DNA of 36,432 nt from Acidobacteriaceae bacterium (GTDB lineage: Bacteria > Acidobacteriota > Terriglobia > Terriglobales > Acidobacteriaceae). Shown here piece by piece: positions 25,105-33,482 of this stretch. The notes beneath the pieces were generated by a model. That model was given only the letters and a program-made list of their open reading frames with translations. It was not told the origin of the DNA and did not search any database. Position 1 is the first letter of the stretch. Every line of letters starts with the position of its first letter. Where the stretch lies: assembly GCA_025350325.1 (NCBI GenBank), contig JANXYB010000158.1, positions 1-36,432 of the forward strand, in the 5' to 3' direction. The translations under genes and the position numbers were made by a program.

Positions 25105-27183
25105 ATGCTTTCTCGCATTTTTCGCAATACCGTTTTGCTACCGGTCGCATTTATATTAGCCGCGGCGCCCATGATCCACGCCGATGAGGGCATGTGGACA
25201 TTCGATAATCCTCCGCTGAAACTACTCAAGGCAAAGTACAACTTCACCCCAACCCAGGCATGGCTTGATCACTTAAGGCTATCAAGCGTGCGGCTTAATG
25301 ATGGCGGCTCTGGCTCCTTCGTCAGCCCCAATGGTCTGCTACTTACAAACCATCACGTGGCGCGCGGACAATTGCAGAAAAACTCAACCGCCGAACATGA
25401 CTACATGCGGGATGGTTTCTATGCTTCCGCTGCAGAACAGGAAATGAAGTCTCCCGACCTTGAAGTCAATGTGCTGGTCGCAATGCAGAATGTAACGGCG
25501 CGCGTGCAGGGCTCGGCCAAGGGCATCAGCGACGAAGCCAAAGCGTTGAAAGCTCGCGAATCTGAGATTGCCGCGATCACCAAGGAAGGAAAAGACAAGA
25601 CCGGTTTGCGCTCCGACATTGTGTCGTTTTATAACGGCGGCGAATATTGGCTCTACCAATACAAGGCCTACACCGATGTCCGCCTGGTGTTTGCCCCTGA
25701 GCAGCAGGCCGCGTTCTTTGGCGGCGATCCTGATAACTTCACTTATCCGCGTTACGACATCGACATGGCGCTTTTCAGGGTTTACGACAACGGCAAGCCG
25801 CTGCATACCGACAACTTTTTGAAGTGGAGCGCGAAGGGGGCAGCGCCGGGTGAACTAATTTTCATTTCCGGTCACCCTGGTTCCACCTCGCGCCAAGACA
25901 CCATGGCGCAGTTGCTTGTAGAGCGAGACATCGTTGAGCCCTCAGTGACGGAGTACCTGAAGCGCCGCATCGCCAGCGCCCAGGCTTATGCTGCCCAGGG
26001 CCCAGAACAGGCTCGCCAGGTCGGAACACTTATCTTCGGTCTGCAAAATGGATTAAAGGTCTACGTAGGCCGCACAGAAGCACTCGCCGATAAAGCGATC
26101 ATTGCGAAGAAGCAGGCAGATGAAGATGACTTTCGCAAGAAGGTCGCGGCCAATCCCGAGTGGCAAAAAGAATATGGCATCGCTTGGGATACGATCGCGA
26201 GCGCCGAGGAGAAGGTGAAGCCGGAGATCAAAGGCCAGATATTCCATCGCACCGACAGCCGCTTATTCACTATCGCTTTGCAACTCGTGCAGTACGCGGC
26301 TGAAATCAAGAAGCCTGACGGCGAGAGGCTCGCGCAGTTTCACGACGCCGGTATCGAGTCACTGAAATTTCAGATGCTGTCGCCGGCCCCGGTCACTCCA
26401 GCGACTGAGAAGCTTTACATGGCGGGCGCTCTCAATCTTGCCGAAGAGAAGCTAGGCAAACAAGACGCCTTTGTGCAAGCCATCGTGCAAGGCGGAGACG
26501 TAGACAAGGCAGTCAACGCGCTCGTAGATGGGACCAAACTTGCAGACGTCGCAGTGCGTAAGGGACTGCTCGACGGCGGTGAAGCTGCCGTAGCCGCATC
26601 AGCCGATCCAATGATTGTTGCTGCCCGGCGGGTTGATCCGATCGTTCGCGAAAACACCCGTCGCATGCGCGATACCATCGGCAGCGTGTTGACACCGGCC
26701 GGCGAAAAGCTGGGCAAGGCCCGCTTCATGGTATACGGAAAAGATGCCTATCCCGACGCCACTTTCACATTGCGTCTGAGCTACGGCACCGTGGACGGCT
26801 TTCCCTACAACGGCACCATCGCGCCACCCGTCACCACCTTTTACGGGCTGTACGACCGCGCAAACAGCTTTGGAAACAAGCCACCGTTCGACCTCACTCC
26901 TAAAGAGACGGCAGGACTTGGCAAATTGGACTTATCAACGCCGCTGGATTTTGTTTCGACCGGAGACATTATCGGTGGCAACTCCGGCTCTCCGGTTGTC
27001 AACCGCGAGGGAGAATTGGTTGGACTTATCTTTGACGGGAATATTGAGTCGATGGCTGGCGACTTCGTTTACGACGGCACAAAGAATAGGGCAGTCGCGG
27101 TGCACTCTGCTGGCATGATAGAGGCGCTGCGCAAGCTCTACGGTGCCGATACTCTGGCAGATGAGTTGCAGGGCAAAAAGTAA
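25105..27183 (+). CDS. S46-family dipeptidyl peptidase (DPP7/DPP11 type)
   Basis: 692 residues. A signal peptide (about 1-26) precedes a chymotrypsin-like double barrel with a helical insertion. The triad is H84 in LLLTNHHVARG, D220 in FTYPRYDIDMALFR and S627 in GGNSGSPV. S46 enzymes remove dipeptides from the N-terminus of peptides in the periplasm. The residue 18 positions after the catalytic Ser, which sets the P1 preference, is Gly (FDGN). As I recall, Gly there goes with the DPP7 type, which prefers hydrophobic residues, and Arg with the acidic-specific DPP11. It follows the M61 and CocE-type genes with an 84-nt gap, so a shared peptide-uptake role is likely. A small GGCT/AGCC hairpin with TTTT at 27252-27269 may end the transcript. 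Confidence 0.92.
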   Translation: MLSRIFRNTVLLPVAFILAAAPMIHADEGMWTFDNPPLKLLKAKYNFTPTQAWLDHLRLSSVRLNDGGSGSFVSPNGLLLTNHHVARGQLQKNSTAEHDYMRDGFYASAAEQEMKSPDLEVNVLVAMQNVTARVQGSAKGISDEAKALKARESEIAAITKEGKDKTGLRSDIVSFYNGGEYWLYQYKAYTDVRLVFAPEQQAAFFGGDPDNFTYPRYDIDMALFRVYDNGKPLHTDNFLKWSAKGAAPGELIFISGHPGSTSRQDTMAQLLVERDIVEPSVTEYLKRRIASAQAYAAQGPEQARQVGTLIFGLQNGLKVYVGRTEALADKAIIAKKQADEDDFRKKVAANPEWQKEYGIAWDTIASAEEKVKPEIKGQIFHRTDSRLFTIALQLVQYAAEIKKPDGERLAQFHDAGIESLKFQMLSPAPVTPATEKLYMAGALNLAEEKLGKQDAFVQAIVQGGDVDKAVNALVDGTKLADVAVRKGLLDGGEAAVAASADPMIVAARRVDPIVRENTRRMRDTIGSVLTPAGEKLGKARFMVYGKDAYPDATFTLRLSYGTVDGFPYNGTIAPPVTTFYGLYDRANSFGNKPPFDLTPKETAGLGKLDLSTPLDFVSTGDIIGGNSGSPVVNREGELVGLIFDGNIESMAGDFVYDGTKNRAVAVHSAGMIEALRKLYGADTLADELQGKK

Positions 27184-27292
27184 AGGGCAACATTGAGGCG
27201 TCAGATGGGGAGCCATGGCTCCCTTAGACTGCTGACAAAAGTACCAAAGAGGGCTGACGGGAGCCTTTTCTAAGTTAGGGTTGTTCGTTCTA

Positions 27293-27367
27293 TGGTGGGC
27301 GCTGCAGGATTCGAACCTGCGACTTCCACCGTGTGAAGGTGGCACTCTACCGCTGAGTTAAGCGCCC
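27293..27367 (-). tRNA. tRNA-Val (anticodon CAC)
   Basis: On the minus strand the sequence folds into a standard cloverleaf. It has a 7-bp acceptor stem starting GGGCGCT, a D-arm with AGCGGTAGAG, an anticodon stem CCACC/GGTGG around the loop TTCACAC, a T-arm with GGTTCGAATCC, and an encoded 3' CCA. The anticodon CAC reads GUG valine codons. Confidence 0.97.
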
Positions 27368-27987
27368 CGAGGAGGGCTGGGCGCAGAGAGCGCCAGAGGA
27401 GCATCCTGTAGGTTAGAGTAACACCAGCAGGGCTTTACGGCCACCCCTCCGCTGAGCGGCAGGGGCGGTCGGGATGGGCTCTTAAAACCTTGATGCGCCG
27501 GCTAGCAAGATCAATTCGCAATGCAGTCCAGTCCGTCCAAACTTGGGCCTTTCGAGGCCTGCCGGCGATGCATTTTTGCAGTGAGCCGGGTGGTTCGGGA
27601 ACGGGCCAATACACTCCGTCGGGGGCTGGGTTGAGCGCCGGAGTTGGCAGGGCAGGAGGCGAAGGCTTAGGCTTACCGGGATTCGCCTTGCCGGGGATGG
27701 CGGGTCCGCGTTGGGTCACACGTGCGGGTTGGAGGCTGAATTCGGACTCCGAAACGGGTGCCAAACCGATCCAAATCCAGCAAAATCCTTTGCAAAAGCA
27801 ATCTGGCCAGTTAGAGAAGCAACGGAATCCAGCTCAAAAACAACACGGTTTGGCCAAAGCTGAAGAGCCAACAAAAAGCGTGCAACCCGACGCTGAAAAC
27901 GATAATCATGCGCAACCTTCCGACGAGGATGGGGTTCCAGAAGACATGGCAACCCTGGTCCTGGACAATCCGGCACGGGGAACAAGC
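27368..27987. other. long spacer between tRNA and sigma-factor gene
   Basis: About 620 bp without a convincing gene. The plus strand stays open in frame with the sigma gene back to 27490; its translation is Gln, Lys and Pro rich near the end. The minus strand carries a proline-rich 109-codon frame (27435-27764) with no recognisable domain. A small GC-rich hairpin lies at 27444-27465 without a T-run. Promoters of the tRNA (minus) and the sigma gene (plus) should lie here, but I cannot place them reliably. Confidence 0.4.
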
Positions 27988-28611
27988 ATGGCTTCGCGGC
28001 CAGACTTGATGCCTGATCCGCATATCAACTACGCCGAGGATGAATCAAGCGACGCGGCAATTATGCTGCGGGTGGCGGCGGGCGACGAATCAGGTTTCAA
28101 TTATCTGGTGGGCAAGTATCACCGTGCGATGATCAATTTTCTGTTTCGCATGGTGCGTAATCAGGCGATCGCCGAGGAACTGGCGCAGGAAGTTTTTTTA
28201 CGGGTATACCGTTCACGCGAGAGCTATCGGGCTGAGGCCAAGTTCACTACGTGGCTTTACCGGATTGCAACCAACCTGGCGGTCAATCATGCACGCGATA
28301 CCCGTCACGAGCGGTCGGCGTCGACAATTTATCTTGATTCTCCGGATGAGGAAACGGGCTCGACTCCGGATGTAGCAGACGATGAGCCTTCAGTGGAACA
28401 GCGCTTGATGCGCAATGAGCGCATGGCGGCGATTCGAGCGCAGGTGATGTCTTTACCGGAACGTCAGCGTATGGCAGTGTTGATGCACAAGTATCAAGGG
28501 ATGGATTATCGCCAGATCGGCGAAGTATTGAAGTTGAGCGAGTCGGCGACCAAGTCGCTGCTCTTCCGCGCTTATCAGACGTTGCGCGACAAGCTCAAGG
28601 ATTTCGTCTAA
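27988..28611 (+). CDS. ECF-family RNA polymerase sigma factor (RpoE-like)
   Basis: About 207 residues. Region 2 (about 35-105) contains FNYLVGKYHRAMINFLFRMV, AEELAQEVFLRVYRSRESY and FTTWLYRIATNLAVNHAR, which bind core polymerase and the -10 element. Region 4 (about 150-205) has LPERQRMAVLMHKYQGMDYRQIGEVL (in part) and ESATKSLLFRAYQTLRDKL, which read the -35 element. The regions lack sigma 1.1 and 3, as in ECF factors. I chose the ATG at 27988, with GGGGAA about 6 nt upstream; an ATG at 27946 and an open frame from 27490 exist. It is followed after 40 nt by its probable anti-sigma factor. It should control envelope or stress genes, perhaps including its own operon. Confidence 0.92.
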   Translation: MASRPDLMPDPHINYAEDESSDAAIMLRVAAGDESGFNYLVGKYHRAMINFLFRMVRNQAIAEELAQEVFLRVYRSRESYRAEAKFTTWLYRIATNLAVNHARDTRHERSASTIYLDSPDEETGSTPDVADDEPSVEQRLMRNERMAAIRAQVMSLPERQRMAVLMHKYQGMDYRQIGEVLKLSESATKSLLFRAYQTLRDKLKDFV

Positions 28612-28651
28612 GCGAACAAGCCGGGCAACACCGGCTGAGTGGGGTGTAGCA

Positions 28652-29167
28652 ATGGAATCGACGATGAACAAATGCGCCGGGATGGAGACGAAGCTGGCAG
28701 ATATGCTGCTCGATCCAAACGCGGCGCCTGCCAAGGTCAAATCTCATGTTGCGGAGTGTGAATCGTGTCGCAAGGATCTCGATGAATTGCGCGCGACTAT
28801 GGCTGTGCTCGATACATGGGAGGCACCGGAGCCTAGCCAGTATTTTCTGAGCAAGCTCGATGCCCGCATGCGCGAAGAGCGCGCAGCGCCGCCCGCAGGC
28901 TGGCTTGACCGCTTGCGGGCGCGTTTTGCTTACGGCCCGCCCATGCACGCTCGTCCGCTGGCGGCGATGGCGCTCACCGTGACGTTGCTGGTGGGTGGGG
29001 GAACATACCTTGGCGTAACGAATTGGGAGCAGCCTCCGGCACCGACGGGAGAGGCAGCAGTAGTCCATGACCTGCAAACGTTGGACAACAACGCGCAACT
29101 GCTGGATCAACTTGAATCGATCACTGACAACCCGAACGATGATGACGATACACAATACACGCAGTAA
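28652..29167 (+). CDS. membrane-anchored zinc-finger anti-sigma factor
   Basis: 171 residues. The N-terminal cytoplasmic part holds a zinc-finger anti-sigma motif: C8, then H32 with C36 and C39 in SHVAECESCRKDL. One membrane helix lies near 100-120 (LAAMALTVTLLVGGGTYLG), followed by a short acidic periplasmic tail. Such proteins hold the cognate ECF factor inactive until a signal in the envelope or a change at the zinc site releases it. It sits 40 nt after the sigma gene, the usual arrangement. Start: first ATG, with GGGG a few nt upstream; an ATG four codons later is possible. Confidence 0.88.
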   Translation: MESTMNKCAGMETKLADMLLDPNAAPAKVKSHVAECESCRKDLDELRATMAVLDTWEAPEPSQYFLSKLDARMREERAAPPAGWLDRLRARFAYGPPMHARPLAAMALTVTLLVGGGTYLGVTNWEQPPAPTGEAAVVHDLQTLDNNAQLLDQLESITDNPNDDDDTQYTQ

Positions 29168-29215
29168 TTGAACAACACGGTGGGGGCCGAGTACAGCATG
29201 ACGGGGGCAAGAAAC

Positions 29216-30361
29216 ATGAGCGGCTTAGCAAGAACGCGATATGCGGCATTGACCGCGCTAGTCGCTGCAGCTCTGTCTCTGTCCCCGATCTCGGCAAGCG
29301 CCCAGCGTCAGAACAACAATCAGCGCCCTGCACCCGCACCGCGTTCGATACCACCGCAGCAACAGTCCCGTCCCCAGCAACAGTCTCGTCCGCAGCAAGA
29401 CCGGCCGCAAAGCCAGGCACGGCCGTCGCAGCCTTATCCCGGAGGACGTCCAGCCCCGATGAATCCGCAGTCGCGTACGCGAGGCTACCCTGGTCCCGGT
29501 TATAGTCAGCCCGACCGTGGTCAACCACGCTACGCACAACCGGGGCAGGCTTACCCCCGTCCGACAAATCCCGGCCACGTGCAACCCGGCCAGGCTTATC
29601 CCCGTCCGACGAATCCCGGCTACGGGCAGCCTGGGCAGACTTATCCCCGTCCGACGAATCCCGGCTACACGCAACCCGGCCAGGCTTACCCCCGTTCGAC
29701 GAATCCCGGCTACACGCAACCCGGCCAGGCTTACCCCCGTCCGACCGATCCTGGATACGCACAACCAAGACGTACTCAGCCGGGGATGGCACAGCCCGGC
29801 CAAGCCTATCCAAGATCGACGGACCCTGGATACGCGCAGCCTCGCCAAGCCTTGCCGCGGCCGACAAATCCCGGTTACGGGCAGCCCGGGCAGCCGCGAT
29901 CCGGCTATACGCAGCCAGCATATGCACCGCAGGGACATCTAGGCGCCTGGCTTGATCAGCATCGCAATGCACCGGTCCAGGACCAGGAACGGATGCTGCG
30001 CAGTGATCCTAACTTCCATGGCCTATCGAATGGCGATCAGCAGCGCGTGGTGCGGCAACTGCACCAGGTGAATCAGTTGCCCGATGCCCAGCGCGAACGC
30101 CGCCTTGCCCGTGCCGAAACGCTGGAGCATCTCTCGCCGGAAGATCGTGCGCAGGTAACGCAGTCGGCGCGACGTTGGAACAGTTTGCCGGCGGATCGCC
30201 AGACGATGATGAGGAACGCTTTCCGCGATTTGCGCGCAGTGCCACCGGATCAACGGCCGATGGTGCTCAACTCGAGCCGCTATCAGGGCCAATTCAACCC
30301 CGATGAGCGAAACATTCTCTCGAATATGCTGCGCGCTGAACCCTATCCTGCACAGCGATAA
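29216..30361 (+). CDS. DUF3106 protein with Pro-rich 15-residue repeats
   Basis: About 381 residues. A signal peptide (roughly residues 1-30, ending in SASAQ) is followed by a Gln/Pro/Arg-rich stretch and about seven 15-residue repeats, consensus QPGQAYPRPTNPGYx. The C-terminal 120 residues (from GAWLDQHRNAPVQ) match DUF3106, with helical text such as LSNGDQQRVVRQLHQVNQLP and LSPEDRAQVTQSARRW. The family's function is unknown; the position after a sigma/anti-sigma pair suggests an exported protein of the same signalling unit. I chose the ATG at 29216, before the signal peptide, with GGGGG about 9 nt upstream; 29198 and a TTG at 29168 are alternatives. It ends 12 bp before the convergent acetyltransferase gene. 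Confidence 0.82.
   Translation: MSGLARTRYAALTALVAAALSLSPISASAQRQNNNQRPAPAPRSIPPQQQSRPQQQSRPQQDRPQSQARPSQPYPGGRPAPMNPQSRTRGYPGPGYSQPDRGQPRYAQPGQAYPRPTNPGHVQPGQAYPRPTNPGYGQPGQTYPRPTNPGYTQPGQAYPRSTNPGYTQPGQAYPRPTDPGYAQPRRTQPGMAQPGQAYPRSTDPGYAQPRQALPRPTNPGYGQPGQPRSGYTQPAYAPQGHLGAWLDQHRNAPVQDQERMLRSDPNFHGLSNGDQQRVVRQLHQVNQLPDAQRERRLARAETLEHLSPEDRAQVTQSARRWNSLPADRQTMMRNAFRDLRAVPPDQRPMVLNSSRYQGQFNPDERNILSNMLRAEPYPAQR
29537..29881 (+). repeat. 45-bp tandem repeats coding for Pro-rich units
   Basis: Within the DUF3106 gene about seven in-frame copies of a 45-bp unit encode QPGQAYPRPTNPGYx, with one short degenerate unit (QPRRTQPGMA) between the fifth and sixth full copies. The nucleotide copies are more alike in the middle of the array than at the ends, a pattern expected from slipped-strand expansion. 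The copy number may vary between strains. Confidence 0.85.
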
Positions 30362-30373
30362 CGCGGACCTAAT

Positions 30374-31039
30374 TCAAATGCGGGGCGAGGCCAAATCGCC
30401 GGCGTCGTTCTCCCTTGGGGCATTGATGCGTTTTCTCACTTTTACTTTTACGGCAGGCGAGCCTGCGTAGACGCCCCATGGCTCGAGATCGCGGGTGGCT
30501 ACGGATGCCAGGCCCAGCACCGCGCCTTCGCCGACGTTGACTCCCGGCGCGACTGATGCGCGCGCGCATATCCAGGAATAGGCGCCCAGCTCCATTGAAA
30601 AAGCGAGCAGCGTAAATGCCGCGTCATCGAAGTCATGGGTCGCTCCGCAGAGATAAGCGCCCTGCGACAAGATTGCGTGCGAGCCGAGATGAATCGGAGC
30701 CGGATTGTAAATTTCCACGCCGTCGCCGGCAGCGACCGAATCGGCACAAATCAGATTCCACGGTGCCCACACTTTCGATCCAGGATAGAAATGGCAGTTT
30801 GGCCCCATCTTGGCGCCGAACGTGCGCAATAGCAGCACGCGCCACGCGTGCAGCGGCCGGGGCGAAAGACGGTACAGCAGGCCCCAACAAATGTTCCACA
30901 TGAGGCGGCGCAGCCGGTCGCGCCGAGAGAAGGACGGGCGCAGGTACGGGTCCTTCGCGGTCTCAGCCGCGATGTGCTTTGCCGCGTTGTAATGGATCTG
31001 CTTGGCCATGGGTGTTGGCGCGTTAAAACTTGGTCTCAT
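30374..31039 (-). CDS. WcaF-like hexapeptide-repeat acetyltransferase
   Basis: 221 residues. The C-terminal two thirds form a left-handed beta helix typical of acetyltransferases: AKMGPNCHFYPGSKV, the likely catalytic H135 in LCGATHDFDD, and the final turns SVAPGVNVGEGAVLGLASV with PWGVYAGSPAVKVK. The N-terminal helix (about 41-75) with WNICWGLLYRLSPRP resembles colanic-acid acetyltransferase WcaF. It should transfer an acetyl group from acetyl-CoA to a sugar of an exopolysaccharide. No other polysaccharide genes are near. The ATG at 31039 has no clear Shine-Dalgarno sequence, nor does the ATG at 31009. It is 66 nt downstream of the beta-glucosidase on the same strand. Confidence 0.85.
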   Translation of the reverse strand: MRPSFNAPTPMAKQIHYNAAKHIAAETAKDPYLRPSFSRRDRLRRLMWNICWGLLYRLSPRPLHAWRVLLLRTFGAKMGPNCHFYPGSKVWAPWNLICADSVAAGDGVEIYNPAPIHLGSHAILSQGAYLCGATHDFDDAAFTLLAFSMELGAYSWICARASVAPGVNVGEGAVLGLASVATRDLEPWGVYAGSPAVKVKVRKRINAPRENDAGDLASPRI

Positions 31040-31105
31040 CAGTGTGCCATCTTCAACGCACGAATTGGAAATCTGAAGGCGCGAAGTGCTGACCGTTTTC
31101 GGGGG

Positions 31106-33367
31106 CTATGGTTTGAGTTCGAGTGGAGCACGCAGGCGAATGTCTCGCGACGATGCGCCGATCTGAATTTCAAACTCTCCCGGTTCCGCGACCCAGGTCT
31201 TCTTCTCCGGGCTCCAATAAGAAAGCGCAGCGCGATCAAGTTTGAAGCCGACCGTTTTGGTCTCGCCCGCTTTCAGTTCAACGCGGCTGAATCGCTTGAG
31301 TTCATGGCTGGGGCGGTCGATCTTCGAGTGCCCATCGTGCACATAGAGTTCGACTACTTCTGCGCCCGCGCGCTTGCCTGTGTTGCGTACCTTGAGGCTT
31401 ACGTTTACGGGTTGGTCGGCTCCAGCTTTGTTGGGCGTCACTTTGAGTCCGCTGTAGGAAAACGTCGTGTAACTCATTCCAAATCCAAACGGAAACAGCG
31501 GCTCAACATTTTTGGTGTCGTAGTAGCGATAGCCGACGTAGATACCTTCGGCGTAACTGACCTGAAGTTTTTGACCCGGATAGTTTGTAGCCGCCGGCGA
31601 ATCTTCAAACTTTTTCGGCAGTGAAACGGGCAGCTTGCCCGACGGATTGGCATCGCCAAACAGGATGGCGGCGAGAGCATTGCCGCCTTCCTGTCCTCCG
31701 TACCACATGTCCAAGAGCGCCGGCGTGTTGTCGATCCACTTGGTCATGGTGACGGGATCGCCGGTGTTTAGCACCACGACGGTATGCGGATTAGCTTTCT
31801 CCACCGCCGCAATCAACTCATCTTGACCTGCGGGAAGGTCCATGGTCTTCACGTCGAAGCCTTCCGACTCGAGCCGGTTATAACGCCCTACTACCACGAC
31901 TGCGACATCGGCTTTCGAGGCCGCATCGGTCGCCTCTTTCAGCAGCTTTTCGCGGACCTCGGGCGCGTCCTGTGAAACATCTTCACCTTCCATGGCGACG
32001 CCCATGGCGGTCGTGACCTGCGTCGCACTGCCCGCGCGTTTGCGGATGCCCTCAAGAGGCGCGACTGCATATTTAGGCCGCACCATCGAACTGCCTCCGC
32101 CACCGGTGCGAGCTACAGCCGCGTTAGGCCCAATCACCGCGATCGAGTGTATCTTCGCCGCATTCAAGGGCAGCAGGGAATTGGCATTCTTCAAAAGCAC
32201 AATGCCCTCAGTCGCGCCTTGTAAGGCGACTGCTTTTTGCGCGGGCGTGTCCACTTCACCAGTGGCCGTGTGGGGATGATCGAAGATGCCGCTCAAAAAA
32301 ATCACGCGAAGAATACGGCCTACATTGTCATTGAGAGTGGCCTCGGTGATGCTGCCGGATTTCACTTCGGCTAGTACCTTGTCGGAGGTCAGCCATCCCG
32401 CACCGTTGCCCGACGTTTGGGTGCGCGGATTGACCAGCCAGGCCTTCATCGGTGGACCGCCGGGCATCTCTAAATCCATTCCTGCATTGACGGTGGGTGC
32501 AGTCGAATACGTGCTGCCCCAATCGGAGATGACAAACCCTTTGAAACCAAACTCCTTCTTGAGAATGTCTGTAAGCAGCGTCGGATTCTCAGCGCAGTGC
32601 ACGCCATTGAGCTTGTTATAGGCAGACATCACGTTCCAAACATCAGCGTCATCGACGGCAGCCTTGAACGCGGGCAGGTAAATCTCATGCATGGTGCGGT
32701 CATCAATGGTGGCGTCGATGCGGTGACGTTCGAACTCCTCATTATTTGCGGCGAAATGTTTGAGCGACGGAATCACCCCTTCGGCCTGCACGCCGCGAAT
32801 GTAGGCGACGCCGAGCTTGCCGGAGAGATAGGGGTCTTCACCGTAGCCCTCGAAGTTGCGTCCCCACAACGGCACGCGGTTGATGTTGACCGTCGGCCCG
32901 AGGATCATGTCGCGACCGAGCGCCTTCACTTCTTCCCCGATGGCGCGACCTTCGCGCTGCACCAGTGCTGTGTCCCACGTCGACGCCATCGCCACTCCGG
33001 ATGGAAACGCGGTGGTCAGCACCTTTACCGGATTTGCTGTGGAATTGGTTGTCGCTGAGCTGCCCGCCCAGGAGCGCACGCCCATCGGCCCGTCCGCCAT
33101 TTTGATCGCAGGAATTCCCAGCCGCTCGATGGGGGCCGACTCCATCCAACCGGAACCGGAAAGCATCGTGGCCTTCTCTTCAATTGTCATGCGAGCCAAC
33201 AAGTCTTTGACGCGCTGGTCGACAGGCGTTTTTGCATTCTTGTACGGCGCGTTGGCGGGTACAGAAGCCGCCAATTTGTCTTGCGACTTCAGGCTGGCAG
33301 GGACCAACGAGGCCAGGGTGATGAAAACACACACGCGGGCGAAGGACTGAAAAGAGCAACGAATCAT
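31106..33367 (-). CDS. GH3-family beta-glucosidase, exported
   Basis: About 753 residues. A signal peptide (about 1-28) precedes the GH3 N-terminal TIM barrel, with the nucleophile D282 in GFVISDWGST and the conserved KH at 203-204 in SLKHFAANN, followed by the alpha/beta sandwich domain and a C-terminal fibronectin-III-like domain (AEVVELYVHD). These enzymes cleave beta-linked glucose or related sugars from the non-reducing end. The exact substrate is unknown. I chose the ATG at 33367 because GGGAG lies 6 nt upstream and the signal peptide begins there; the reading frame continues upstream to about 33520 but looks non-coding. The transporter gene precedes it on the same strand with 115 nt between. 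Confidence 0.93.
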   Translation of the reverse strand: MIRCSFQSFARVCVFITLASLVPASLKSQDKLAASVPANAPYKNAKTPVDQRVKDLLARMTIEEKATMLSGSGWMESAPIERLGIPAIKMADGPMGVRSWAGSSATTNSTANPVKVLTTAFPSGVAMASTWDTALVQREGRAIGEEVKALGRDMILGPTVNINRVPLWGRNFEGYGEDPYLSGKLGVAYIRGVQAEGVIPSLKHFAANNEEFERHRIDATIDDRTMHEIYLPAFKAAVDDADVWNVMSAYNKLNGVHCAENPTLLTDILKKEFGFKGFVISDWGSTYSTAPTVNAGMDLEMPGGPPMKAWLVNPRTQTSGNGAGWLTSDKVLAEVKSGSITEATLNDNVGRILRVIFLSGIFDHPHTATGEVDTPAQKAVALQGATEGIVLLKNANSLLPLNAAKIHSIAVIGPNAAVARTGGGGSSMVRPKYAVAPLEGIRKRAGSATQVTTAMGVAMEGEDVSQDAPEVREKLLKEATDAASKADVAVVVVGRYNRLESEGFDVKTMDLPAGQDELIAAVEKANPHTVVVLNTGDPVTMTKWIDNTPALLDMWYGGQEGGNALAAILFGDANPSGKLPVSLPKKFEDSPAATNYPGQKLQVSYAEGIYVGYRYYDTKNVEPLFPFGFGMSYTTFSYSGLKVTPNKAGADQPVNVSLKVRNTGKRAGAEVVELYVHDGHSKIDRPSHELKRFSRVELKAGETKTVGFKLDRAALSYWSPEKKTWVAEPGEFEIQIGASSRDIRLRAPLELKP

Positions 33368-33482
33368 AATCACTCCCAGACGACGTAAAGGCTTCGTCGG
33401 CAATGCCGCAAATCTTAGTTCATCGCGCCTCATCGAACAAGAGACCGGGCATGAACATTGATGAGTCTGCAATTCAATGTCG

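Noticed and set aside
27208..27223. Perfect palindrome GGGAGCCATGGCTCCC after the S46 gene
   Set aside because: No T-run follows, so it is not a convincing terminator; it may be chance in GC-rich sequence.
27444..27465. GC-rich hairpin near the tRNA
   Set aside because: No T-run on either side and no conserved partner seen.
27435..27764. Proline-rich minus-strand frame upstream of the sigma gene
   Set aside because: Low complexity, no domain and no clear start signal; kept only in the description of the spacer.
29121..29972. Long antisense frame (about 283 codons) opposite the DUF3106 gene
   Set aside because: It mirrors the GC-rich tandem repeats and has no domain; the sense frame has a signal peptide and a known domain.
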